Notes under the pieces: model-generated
What the model saw: only the letters and a program-made list of their open reading frames with translations
What the model was told of the DNA's origin: nothing
The model's database searches: none
Translations under genes and position numbers: made by a program
Assembly: GCA_021234155.1 (NCBI GenBank)
Contig: JAJEKV010000047.1
Location: 3,919,323-3,983,322 of the forward strand
Direction: 5' to 3'
Length of the DNA stretch: 64,000 nt
Source: Isoetes taiwanensis
Lineage: Eukaryota; Streptophyta; Lycopodiopsida; Isoetales; Isoetaceae
Shown here: positions 11,019-21,199 of the stretch, piece by piece
How positions within the stretch are numbered: the stretch's first letter is position 1
Layout: each line of letters begins with the position of its first letter

Positions 11019-12282
11019 GTGGATAACATCCGATGTTATATTTACTGTAAAAAGTCTACATTAAAAGGAGAGTTCTTCTCTCACAAACATTGCTTGTCTT
11101 TTCAGCCATTCTTATGCAAAATCTTTTCTCATACAGACATACAAACAACCAAACAGATTATCAAGGAAACACATTACTATGTATCAGATGATAGGGAACA
11201 CGATACTTTGTTCATGCAACACTGCTTCATGAAGCACCACAAATATCTGGAGCAGAAAGGAAGGGTGCCAAAGAGACATTATGTGTTTTCAGATGGTGCA
11301 GCATCTCAATTCAAGGCTTCTAGACCATTTTACTTTGTGGCTAGGTACACAAACGACACTGATGTCTCTATATGATGTGGAATTTTTTTGGTTCCAACCA
11401 TGGGAAAGGTGAACACGATGGCAAAGCTGCTGAGTTGAAGAGATGGTTAAGACAACTGCAATTAAAATACATCATCATAAAATTGGGTAATGCTCATGAA
11501 GTGGTAGAAGTTGCCGAAGAGATGTTTACTCGTGGAACATCCGAGTGGATGAACACATCTGAAACCAGTAAGACGAAGAATATAAAAAGGTTCATTTGGG
11601 AAGTCAAGGTGGAGGATATAGATAAAAAGAAAGCATGGGGTGCAGAAAAGATTTTGGACACTAGGCAAATCCATTGTGTACATGCATTCAATCCTGAATC
11701 TCCATTGCAGTTGCACACGAGGGAACTTTCATGCTTCTGCAGCTATTGCTTGGATGGCATGTGGGACAGTTGTGTGAACAAGCACTATGTTGATGATTGG
11801 AAACTTCAAGTTATTGTACCATCCTCCAATGTGCATGCTGACATTGAGGACCGTAAATCCAGCAGGTCCTTGTTCTCCTCCAATCCCACGATGTTAGCAG
11901 AGGCACTTAGAGAGTTGGCGATAATTTTGCTGTCGTTGCTCTGAAAGGGAATGATGAGGATTCCGAATTTTGGATTCTGATGTGCACAAAACCAAAATAG
12001 ATAGTGGAGAAAGACTTCCAACTCAATGGAACATGGTACCTCGTTAGTGATAGTGTCATAGAAGGTATGTATTACAAGAAGGGCGCAAGATCAACCGTCA
12101 GCTATGATCTTTGCAGTAAAGATGCCTTAGGCATAGTACTCACAACACAGATTTGTGCAATCAGACTTCACATGCCACCAACTAAACGTCAAAACAGGAC
12201 TGTATATAGGAAGGATCCTTTAGATGAGGAGAAAATTTTACAGAATTTACCCGAAGTTCTTTCTGATGATGATGAAATGTAA
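11019..12282 (+). pseudogene. Transposon-encoded DDE-like protein, frameshifted
   Basis: Three successive frames read as one protein. The first (to 11375) has HYVFSDGAASQFKASRPF. The second (11372-11944), overlapping by ATGA, has MWNFFGSNHGKGEHDGKAAELKRW. It also carries a cysteine cluster CFCSYCLDGMWDSCVNKHYV. The third (12004-12282) has FQLNGTWYLVSDSVIEGMYYKK. The SDG...QFK and HGKGxxDG signatures are those of a family widespread in eukaryotic repeats and probably related to DDE transposases; I do not know its formal name. The cysteine cluster probably binds zinc. One frameshift near 11372, another near 11920 and a stop before 12004 inactivate it. A minus-strand Ulp1-like protease follows convergently, suggesting one transposon. 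Confidence 0.65.
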
Positions 12283-12663
12283 AACCATTCTGTAGTTTTC
12301 AGAACTCATGTGAAGTTTTGTGCTTTAGCTGTGAAAATGAGTTTGTCTTGATTTCTTTTGAAGATTTGAATTCTTCTGAACACTTGATTCCTTTGTTTGT
12401 GAGATGAATTGAATATGAATTTTCATTCAAATGAATCGAGGTTACAATAACAATTATGTACATAAGAAAGGTATACAGTGATTTAAAGTACGAGGTGACA
12501 CATGCACCTACATACTTCCCAATACATATGTTCCTCTCAGTTCCAGCTTTTGTTGCTTATAATCTTAAAATTTCAAGCATGAACGCTTTAACATCAACTA
12601 GATCCTGGTCTGAAATGTCCACAACCTGCAGTTAGCCACGCTTTGTCAATAACAGAGTTTGGT

Positions 12664-13131
12664 TTATCTGGTGCGTTTGAGTTGACTTACTAGATCAGGC
12701 AACAATATATTCACTCCTTTCAAGTGCCCCCTCATAAATTTGTGCATAAACGAACATACGGCAGGGCCACATGAATAACCATCATTTTGAAGAGGCATTC
12801 TGGAAATTTTCACAACATCTGAGGTTGTAAAGCTGAAATTATTGTGTCCAAGCAATTCCAGAAACCATCATTCAAAGTTTGTTGTCATTGTGCCACAACA
12901 GCAAAATGCAATGAGCAAGCACTAACCTCTCAATATGTCTGCTTCTGCCATGCAAGCCCGAGCTATCAAAGTGATATATAGCTCGAGAAGGAGGTGCTTT
13001 CTTGTGATAATTGATGCATAAAGAACATGATGCCAAACATCAAAAGGAAGAATGGTCAACTGCCATTTAGTGCAATCATTCCATAAAACAACCTTACCTC
13101 TTTCTTTCAGTGTCCTTCTGATTACATGCAT
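12664..13131 (-). pseudogene. Ulp1-like (C48) cysteine protease fragment
   Basis: The minus frame 12855-12664 contains RMPLQNDGYSCGPAVCSFM, matching the catalytic Gln/Cys segment of Ulp1 SUMO proteases (QxxGxxCG). The frame 13131-12922, upstream on that strand, contains GKVVLWNDCTKWQLTILPF, which resembles the W-preceded catalytic His region, although Lys stands where His is expected. Plant Mutator, CACTA and other DNA transposons often carry such proteases. The two pieces are in different frames separated by about 70 bp that could be an intron. Convergent with the DDE-like gene at 11019-12282. Confidence 0.6.
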
Positions 13132-13139
13132 GCCGCATC

Positions 13140-14100
13140 CCCTGTATTTCTACAACCAAATGATCTGTAAAATGACATATCAAAGCAAGGCTCCTTAACT
13201 CCATACCATATCATATTGGCATCATATAGTGTCTATAGAATTGTAAAGTTGCAAACACCTGAAGGACACGTACCACACAACCATGTAGTATAATTCTCAA
13301 CTAATAAGACCCTTCAAAATTGCTTAACATTCTCAGCATAATGACGGCTGACAAATAAAAAGGTTGCATGTCAACTACTTTATCAGAGAGGATAACCAAA
13401 TATTATGTGCCAAATCATTAGATCATGCACCTTAGATCATGCATCTATATGACTTGGTCTAGCAAAAGATCTACAAAGAAAAAATAGAAAATGGTGTGAG
13501 CCCCATGATGTACATAAGCATAGAATTGTAAAGTCGCAGACAACGAAGGAACACTCACCAGAAAACCATGTATACTTTTCAACTAATAAGACTTAAAAAT
13601 TGCTTAGCATTTTTTTAATGTTTTTCATGATTCACAAATCCAAGCTTCTACACTGGAAAAAATGCACTATTACTTGATGCCACATCTCGAACGATAGCAT
13701 AAATTGGTCTCTACAGATTTCTCAGTTATTATAAATTCTTTGTTCTTTCTAAGAAATGCACTTCATCAGGTTTATCAAGAAGGCAACACACATGCAAATA
13801 ACTTTGCAAAAACAGATAAGAAGGTTTACTCATGTCCTATAATTATTGCATGAGTCCCTTCAGATTGGCAAGGAAGAGAAACTGGCATCCCTAGCATGGC
13901 ATTCCTAGCATGTCTTGATAGCTCTTCTGCTTTGAACCATATCCTCGAATGCTCATTTCATGTGCTTTAAAGCTGGGGAAGGATGCTGATTGATAGTCTG
14001 CCAAGAATCATTTCAACCCACTAAGCACAATTAAAAATGCCTAGATATCACAGGCTCTTCAATAAATGCCAAGAGAAGTTGTTCTCCAACTGAAACAGCT
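13140..14100. other. No gene seen; AT-rich, possibly intron or decayed transposon
   Basis: I see no coding signal. Two related segments (near 13230-13345 and 13520-13600) share ATAGAATTGTAAAGT, ACCATGTA and CAACTAATAAGAC, a loose duplication of about 290 bp spacing. Confidence 0.5.
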
Positions 14101-14130
14101 TCAAATACTAAGTTTTAAATATCCTAGAAC

Positions 14131-14227
14131 TTGCATTTTCTAGATATCTTTCAAATACATAACATACCGTAGTCCACGAGTTGCATTTTCCAGATGTTTC
14201 GATGCATAACATACCACAATCCACAAG
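14131..14227. repeat. Two tandem copies of a 47-50 bp repeat
   Basis: Both units start TTGCATTTTC and end with CATACC...TCCAC(G/A)AG (14131-14180 and 14181-14227). They lie at the left flank of the LINE insertion and inside the minus-strand open frame that it interrupts. Confidence 0.75.
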
Positions 14228-14231
14228 TTGA

Positions 14232-14689
14232 GAGTATTGAGCATTGTTTTTCTTGTGTGAGCGGCTTCGGCAGACATGGTCTTGGTTGTTGATCCTATTT
14301 GGCACGTCTCGATCTAGCCAGCAAATTTGCTTGCTATCTATCCTGATGCTTGGCCCAAACTACGGAAATGAGCTTTTCATCTCGCATGTGGCTGGCTTTT
14401 ATGGTCAATCTGGAAGAGGAGGTTGTTTATCTTTAAGGGCGTAGATACTGCAGATGAGATTGTTCTTCAGTGGGCGCAAAATAAAATTGTTATGGCTTAC
14501 AATTGTTCTTCTCTTGATCAAGAGAAGAAAGTACTGATCTGGCATACTTACCTTCAGATTCATTCTTTTGCATAGGCAGGTGGTTGTGCTCAGTTGGATC
14601 GGTTTGTCCACTGGGGTTATAATCCTGTCTTTGCATTTTATGCTGCTCTAGTTTTTAGTTGGTGAATAAAGCTTGTCGTCCTTAAAAAA
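14232..14689 (+). mobile_element. 5'-truncated LINE (L1-like) copy
   Basis: The insert encodes the last part of a LINE ORF2, readable with indels as LLWSIWKRRLFIFKG and ending IWHTYLQIHSFA at a stop near 14575. This matches the RT zinc-finger tail of plant L1 elements. A 3' UTR with AATAAAGCTT and a short A tail follow. It is flanked by ACAATCCACAAGTTGA at 14216-14231 and again at 14690-14705, a 16-bp target duplication, so both ends are defined. Confidence 0.9.
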
Positions 14690-14705
14690 ACAATCCACAA
14701 GTTGA

Positions 14706-15500
14706 CCAGATTGATCAAGCACCACACAAGCATATGATGCACATGCATCACTGGTAGTAAACAGACCCTCCTTAGCTTCATGATCTTCATCAAGTTGCAC
14801 AGAGGCCCCAATTTGTTTTTGCACGCCAAGCTTGGCTCTAGACTTAAAAGCTCTAAAAGCAACTGCAGCCATAATGAACCACCTTATCTGCATTTACAGA
14901 ACTTATCAAAATCAACCACCTTATTTTTATTTACAGAGTCACAACAGTCATTTCCACAACTATCAAAGCCATTTTTGATGTGGTTAGCATATAAGAAGAA
15001 AGATCTTTAATGGCCCACTGGCATAATCTTCATCGTGTTATTAGCTAAATTAGACTCCACATGCCAGTGTCATTGTCTTCAATGTGATCAAATAACATTG
15101 TCTTCAGTTTTCTCTTAGTCAGAACTCATACTCTCATCATTCACCACTTTAAACAAATGTATAAAAATCAGAGACGAGATTTGAATAGCAAAACCTTGGC
15201 ACAACCTCATTGTCCTCTAGCTTCTGTATATTTCCATCAAGATCTACATCAGTATCAAGGCAAGCAGTTACTTCTTCAGCTTCTTCTTCGTGTACAAACT
15301 CTGTTGTCAACTTCTAATAGTTCTAGAGGCTATTAGTGCTTATGTATTTGAAATAGCAGACGCCTGCCCATGCATTGTCAAGCATCTCTGCACTCCAAGT
15401 GAAAACGCAAATATTATGTAAATGTTATTCTTAAGGTCACCTAATAATATAAAGGGGCTGAGCTATAACATCAAAATCAAGGGAAACGTCTAACACAGTT
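14706..15500. other. No gene seen between LINE and Copia LTR
   Basis: Apart from the end of the interrupted minus frame (to 14893) nothing with coding character is visible. The stretch is AT-rich and holds several CATTGTCTTCA words near 15070-15105. It may be further decayed transposon or promoter of the minus-strand gene. Confidence 0.4.
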
Positions 15501-15529
15501 ATAAGGACCATTGATATTTATGGAAGGGG

Positions 15530-16121
15530 TCGAGGCACTTTCATTGGGATGATTATAGTTGAGGGAGCAACCCATAGATAATATCCCATATGATAATCAT
15601 GTAAGCTAATTAAAGGCAAGGAGCTATTTTGATATAAAAGGCAATTGCCTGCTAAAAAAGGCTAAAGTCGTACAGAGATCTATAAATAGAACCTAAATTT
15701 CAGTTAGAGATATCTCTAAAACCAGAGCTCTTTTACCTCGTTAGAATCAGCTCAGTCTAATTTCCGAATTAGGGTGCCACATCTCATATTCATCCGTATG
15801 TGGGAGTAATGGCTGAAAACGTGACAAGGGGTAACAAATTATTGCTACAGCAACATTACAGATTTGCAGTTGCTTTCTGATCTGTGGATACTTGGAGTAG
15901 CGAGACTAGCCTGGAGAGCCAATAAGCCAGATGCCGGAGCTTTGTATTTGCCATAGCACTTGTGTTTTGATGTAACCCAGTGGATCTGGTTGGGTGGTTA
16001 ATGGAGCTGCCATATCAATTGTGCATGAATAAAGTTTCTTTAATCCAATGTTCTATTACTTTATTGTGGGTTCTATGATTCTTTATTGTTACAACAACCC
16101 AAATATACATGAATCGTATCA
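15530..16121 (+). mobile_element. Copia-type LTR, left boundary unknown
   Basis: The segment has a TATA-like CTATAAATAG near 15681 and a polyadenylation-like AATAAAG near 16028. It ends ...CGTATCA two bases before an initiator tRNA-Met primer site. That is the layout of a Copia 5' LTR. No second LTR or pol is found downstream, so the element is truncated or a fragment. The left limit given is only where LTR-like features begin. Confidence 0.55.
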
Positions 16122-16123
16122 AG

Positions 16124-16135
16124 TGGTATCAGAGC
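16124..16135 (+). other. Primer binding site for initiator tRNA-Met
   Basis: TGGTATCAGAGC is the classic plant Copia primer site, complementary to the 3' end of initiator tRNA-Met, placed two bases after the LTR end. Confidence 0.85.
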
Positions 16136-16900
16136 GGAGGTTTACGATTCTTTTGGGAACCATGGGCAATGGGATCACCGGTAGAATTTGGACTCTCTAA
16201 TCTGCGAGAGGAATTAAAGAAGTCAGAAATGATGGAGCTACGAATTTTCCAGAGGGCCATAAAATCACTGTTCTTGTATGTGCTGTAAGAACTACTATTA
16301 ATTCTTATTTTGTTGGAGCATGGCATCGGAATGAAGAGGAGATTATCATTTTGAGGTTCACAAAAATGTATTTGGATTATCTTAATGGAGTAAAAACTTT
16401 TACGCATGAAGGGAAATCATATGATTTCAATATTAGTGCGATTTATCTGCGTTTTGAGATTAGCAGATAAATCCGCTTCTTGAGGCTAGTTGAGAGAGCC
16501 CCCTTAGAGTATTTATAGCCTTGTTGCATTCCTCTCATTTTCATCAGCCGTCTTTGAGCCTTCCCCTTTGTGGTTGCATGCCGTCACTTGAGAGTCTCTT
16601 CCCAGTTTAGTTTGTGGCAATTGCGATTTTGGATTCGCTCTGGTCGCCTGATTGCTACCGATTCTTGGGCGTCTCATAGCATGCTAGTAAAATTTGCAAG
16701 TTTTAATTCCTACCAAGGAGGATTGCCTATATCCTATTCGCTTGCCATTTGTTTTCTTTTCACTTGCTCATTTTTGTCTCGAAAGCACCGCTTGCGATAG
16801 TACTTGAGCTCATTATTTTGAAGGACGCCGTGGTCAATACCTTGCTTCTTGTCTCGATTGTAGATGAACAACGGCTTCAAACCTAGGGTTATGGAAATTC
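16136..16900. other. Leader remnant of the Copia element and unassigned DNA
   Basis: About 16160-16280 could be the start of a gag-like frame (beginning ATGGGATCACCGG), but it stops after about 40 codons. A TATA-like TATTTATAG occurs at 16511-16519, followed by pyrimidine-rich DNA; it could be a promoter for the RT unit downstream. No gene is supported. Confidence 0.4.
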
Positions 16901-17199
16901 GATTTTTTTTTTTTTTTTTATTATTATACCTTTTATCTGTTTGAACCAGTACTTGGTATGGGTTATAGCCTAATACTTGTTGAGCAGAAGTACCAGTGTA
17001 AATGTGATGGGTTTTTAACAACCAGTAATAGTGTAAACCCTAAATGCTGGCCGGATGCTGTTTATCTCGTAAAGTAGATAATATTTTGTTAAAACAGGGC
17101 ATTCGGTTGAAGACAAGGATGGTCGATGATCATGAGATGGTAAGCGAACATAGCTGGCATATGCTAACTACCAGTTCACGACCAGAGCATTGAGACGAT

Positions 17200-18357
17200 T
17201 TGGCAGCCCCAAATATGACGGTAATAGGTACTGGCACTTTAGGTTTTGATGCCTTTAAAATGAGAGCACTTCACATGCTTATTGTCGCCTTTTGCAAGCA
17301 AAACAGGCTGCTGCCGGATCCAGCCATGACAAGGAAAAAGGGTGACCTTAATATGGCAACTAGAAAAAGATTGGCAGAGGAAAAGAAGGAGAGTAAGAAG
17401 ATCTTCTAATTTAGAAGCTCTACAGTAAACAGGGATAGGTTCTGTACGTATGAAACTATTTTTTCAGACGTATAAAGTGCAAAAACACGCTTTTTGGGAA
17501 AATACGTGATTTTTCTCGTGATTTAATACCGCCCCGCCGAAAAAAGTTTAGTTTAAACTCGCTTTCGGGCCGCGAACTTTCTTCACAGAAGTTTAAGTCT
17601 AAGTTTTAAACACGCCAATCCCTCGCCGGCTTTCGTTTAAGCCTTTAATGTTCGCTTACGCGAAACTCTTTTTTTGGCAGTTTAAGTGGGGTTCGCTTAC
17701 GCGAAACTTTTTTTGTTCGCTGTAAGCATTCTTTGCGCTTCGCTTTACGCTGGAAGGGCGGTTCGCTGCGTTTAAGCAGAAGTTTTAAACACGCCGGTTT
17801 TCTATATATATTTCGAGGCGCTTAAACTACGCTGGTTGACTGTTTTCGGGCTTACGCTGAAGATGTTTTCTGCAGAGCGAACAGTTCATTTCGCTTTACG
17901 CTGAACTATTTCGGTTCGGCGTGGCGAAAATACCGCTGCTTTACGCTGAACCGGACTTCAAGTTTAAACAAATTGTTTTAAACACGCCGAAAGTTTTCGA
18001 CGAAATTTTTTAGCGTATTTTTTGACGTATTAAACGTCAAATTTGTGCCGTATCAAACGAAAAATACGTATTGCGTATAAAACGTATACAGTATTGAACC
18101 TATCCCTGACAGTAAAGGGCAACACTGCTCTTGTTAATCAGAAAGTTTGTGAGAATACTGGTGATGGTGCAGTCAATATAATGGATAATTGCACTGCTCA
18201 AGATGCTAGTCCTGAAATACCAGTGGATAGCAATCCTATTGTGCACAAAAGTGGGAATGGTTCCAAGTTAATTGGGCAGACTGCAAATGAAGATTCATGC
18301 ATTGGAATTCACTTCAACAAGTCAGAGACGATTATTCCTGCTGCACATCTCTCTAAG
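17200..18357 (+). pseudogene. 5' exons of the RT-type gene (copy A), split by a MITE
   Basis: The frame near 17200-17409 reads MTVIGTGTLGFDAFKMRALHMLIVAF ... MTRKKGDLNMATRKRLAEEKK. The same words occur in copy B. After the MITE, 18117-18357 reads KGNTALVNQKVCENTGDGAVNIMDNC and ends HLSK just before a GT donor at 18358. I do not recognise these segments. They are rich in polar and acidic residues and may be the N-terminus of the reverse transcriptase protein. In copy A the first segment ends at a premature TAA (17407) and the MITE sits at the exon edge, so this copy is broken. Confidence 0.5.
17430..18108. mobile_element. Non-autonomous hAT element (MITE), 679 bp
   Basis: Both ends carry CAGGGATAGGTTC as inverted repeats and are flanked by the 8-bp direct repeat ACAGTAAA (17422-17429 and 18109-18116). 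TIRs starting CAGGG with an 8-bp duplication define the hAT superfamily. Copy B of the host repeat has the empty site (GCAGTAAAGGGCAAC near 24470), confirming the boundaries. The subterminal regions contain many ACGTAT/ATACGT words. The interior repeats AAGTTTTAAACACGCC and CGCTTTACGCTGAA. It encodes no protein. Confidence 0.95.
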
Positions 18358-19417
18358 GTTTGCATGCTTTTTACATTTTATGATTTAATAGATGTAAATG
18401 CCAGATTATGAATGTCTCGGGTAAGGGCATTAATCTAGCTATCTGAAAAATGAGATTTAAGGTATTTTAACATGAAATTGGAATAAGATGTATGCCTATT
18501 TTCGTTTCCTTATTTGTTCTGCTATGTAATGATTAATATAAGGTGGACATTGTTTGGCTGAAATATATCCATACCAGGGATGGCTAAACTTCATTACCAT
18601 TATTTTAATGCTGATTTATTTTATGAGTTGCTTTAGCAGTTAATATTTCATTAGGATTCTGGTGACTTGGGGATCTCAGATCTGAACAATGGTGACAATA
18701 TGCATTGATTATAGTTGTTACCAGATCTAGGATGCCATAATTTTGTTTGATCTTATTTTCAATTGAATAATAGCAAGGTGAAGGGGGGTAACCTCAAGGA
18801 AGCCCACGACACCTGCTAGTAGCTTAGGCTTTTACCCATATTTGGCTAACGGCCCTTTGGTTCTACTGCAGGTAACAGGCTTCCTTGCTGCTTGTCTATG
18901 TATTCTTTATGAAGTTTTTGGATAATGATGGCCATGGTGGTTAAATACTTGAAGACATTATCACATGAGTTGCTGATCTATTGTTATGAAGGCATAGTGT
19001 CTATTTACTTTCAATTGCTGCTATAAGCAAATTGTCATATAGTCTTAATATTGCTGAAACCTAAGGTATTACTTGGTTTGTATTTTCTTATGGGTATTTG
19101 ACTATGTAAATTTTCTGGATATGATCTTTTAATATATTAGCATTTACATTTGACTTATTTTTTATTCATATCAAGGCCTTGACTTAAAGTTTACCTGATT
19201 TATGTCTTGGGCTGCCAATTGTACCTTGGTATTTTCTTGCAAAGACTGTACTTAGGTATCAGATCTGGACTGTTGGACAGTACAGGTTTTAAGGTTTTCT
19301 TCCCCATAATTCAGTTATGTGGTTATACCATATACCTTGATATGATATCTTTATCGATCAGGTAATTTTTGCTTAAGATTTCATGACACTAATTTGCAGT
19401 ATTGCACTCTCTTTTAG
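18358..19417 (+). other. Probable intron of the RT gene
   Basis: It begins GTTTGC directly after the open segment ending at 18357 and ends TCTCTTTTAG before the next open segment at 19418. It is T-rich with no coding signal. Part of it (18897-19250) is absent in copy B. Confidence 0.55.
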
Positions 19418-20982
19418 GATTCGGAAGATGCTGATATATACAACATGTGGATCAAAGAACTAATATTATTGGGGTATGACAAATGCAAAATTATCAGCCC
19501 AAATTATGCGGTTCAGACCATACTGGGATGCATCAGAAACAAAGATATCCATTCATTTATTACATTCAAAGAGGTAAACATGTGTGATAAAAACCTTTCT
19601 CCAATTTCATACCTTGGATTTAGTGGATGGTTTAAGGTATTTCAGCAGATGAAGAAGGTTAACTTTGAGTATTCTAAGTGCAAAGAGGTGCTTAATATCC
19701 TCTACAATGACATGGAAAATATTATGTATAAAAGGACATGCCAAGAGGATGATGCTGCTATCAAGTTTGTCACGGGTATTATGGCCCTAGAAAAGGCAAA
19801 TGACATAACACCTTTGTCTTTTGAAAAGGAGCAGAGTAATAGTAAAGATGTTTCTATCAGTATTCCAGCAATTGGCCAGGATTGTGTATTTTCTGATTTT
19901 GATCTTACTGAAGATGATCTTATTTCTACCAATTACAAAAGAGAATGCCCTATGAGTAACAATATTACTGCAGATATTAATGGTGACATTGTTCCTGAAT
20001 TAACATTATCAAATTCCACCTGCTTTCCTGTCATAATTGAGCAGACTGTGGAGAGTTAGTACAAGACCATGCCATATGGAGAAGCCAGAACTTCGGGGCT
20101 CTTGCTCCCATTGATTTGGAAACATGGATGGCACTTGCTGGAATAACAATGGATGAAGTCAGGGCTGCAAAATCTGCTGCTCTCAAGCTTGAGAAAACAT
20201 TCAGTATACTTGATCCTGTGTTGCCTTTTAACATGGAATTCTTTGGGCAAGTATGTAGCAAAAATGGACAGGCAATACTTAGTCAGAAAGGACATATGGC
20301 CTTTTCGAATATTGAAAGAAATGACTACTTCTTGAAGAGGATATGGAGGACTCATTGCCCATACTTCAGGTGCCCGTGTGAAAAGACTAAATTCTATGCA
20401 GATGATAAATGTGATTGTGGAATTATATGGTTTGACCATGGAATATGGTATCTTATCAACCACATGGAGTCGATTCATCAAGGGGCATCACCTATGCTTA
20501 AAATGGTGATTTTATCTAAACTATTGAGCAATATCTTAAGGCCTGCAGTATTAGCCTATGTTTCATACTTGGATGTCAGGGAAAACATGATCAATATGAC
20601 TCTTGCGTATGCTAAAAACCCTGACACTAGCCTGAAGATGATGTTTGGAAATAATAAGATGGCGGATGTGGCCGAAAAAATGATAAGGCCTGTCAAATTT
20701 CTGAAAGATAGTAATTCAGCAAACAAGAAAGCATTCTGGGACAAATCTTATTCTGGCAAGTTCTCACAAAAGGCTGCATCTGGCACTAAAATTTCACCTA
20801 GGCTGCCACCTAGAATCACTATGGACCCAAAGAAGTCTGACAGTACCAGCTCTGCCATATTGGCTATCTGCAATAATATGAAATGTAATGATGAAAACAG
20901 CATAACCAAAGGTGGCAACAAAGAAATCTCGCTTGGGGATAGTACACCAAAAATATTGGATTATGTAGAAGAATCTATCTAA
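19418..20982 (+). pseudogene. Middle exon(s) of the RT gene
   Basis: From an acceptor at 19417 the frame reads DSEDADIYNMWIKELILLGYDKCKI and remains open to a TAG at 20059. The coding signal then continues one frame over (LVQDHAIWRSQNFGALAPIDLETW) to 20982, so a 1-base indel near 20055 breaks it. Around 20340-20430 there is a cysteine cluster, HCPYFRCPCEKTKFYADDKCDCG, which may bind metal. The rest is helical and not recognised. Together these 500 or so residues would lie ahead of the reverse transcriptase domain. An intron of about 220 bp probably separates this from the RT exon (acceptor TTTCTGTAG at 21191-21199). Confidence 0.5.
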
Positions 20983-21199
20983 GCTGATGGCTTAGAGTCT
21001 ACTTAATCTGCACCAGTCTTTTTCTGATACTATTTTCTACATATGTTCATTTGAGTTTAACTCAGACATATTTCATGTCTTATGCCATTTGGCCATAAAT
21101 AATAATAAATATATTTCTTTTCCAAGATTTATATTGTCTTTTGAAATAAATATCTCTTTGGTACATTTATTAGTATTCTAACTTACAGTATTTCTGTAG

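Larger units (their letters stand above)
14108..14893 (-). pseudogene. Unrecognised minus-strand frame interrupted by a LINE
   Basis: Reading the minus strand, an open frame from 14893 ends SYACVVLDQSGQLVDC at the right edge of the LINE insertion. After removing the insertion and one target-site copy it continues in frame as CGMLCIETSGK down to a stop near 14108. I do not recognise the protein. It may be the amino-terminal part of the Ulp1-bearing transposon gene farther left, or chance. The C-terminal 30 codons are made of the 50-bp tandem repeat, which weakens the case. Confidence 0.35.
16901..19298 (+). repeat. Direct repeat A: 5' part of the RT unit, upstream copy
   Basis: From GATTTTTT...ATTATTATACC at 16901 this copy matches 23971-25268 for its whole length, apart from insertions and deletions. 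It contains two coding segments and the start of a long intron. Copy A carries a 679-bp MITE and retains 354 bp and 48 bp that copy B has lost. The A-RT-B layout resembles the partial tandem arrangement of Penelope-like elements. Confidence 0.85.

Noticed and set aside
16129-16407. Minus-strand frame of 92 codons over the Copia leader
   Set aside because: It overlaps the primer site and has no recognisable content.
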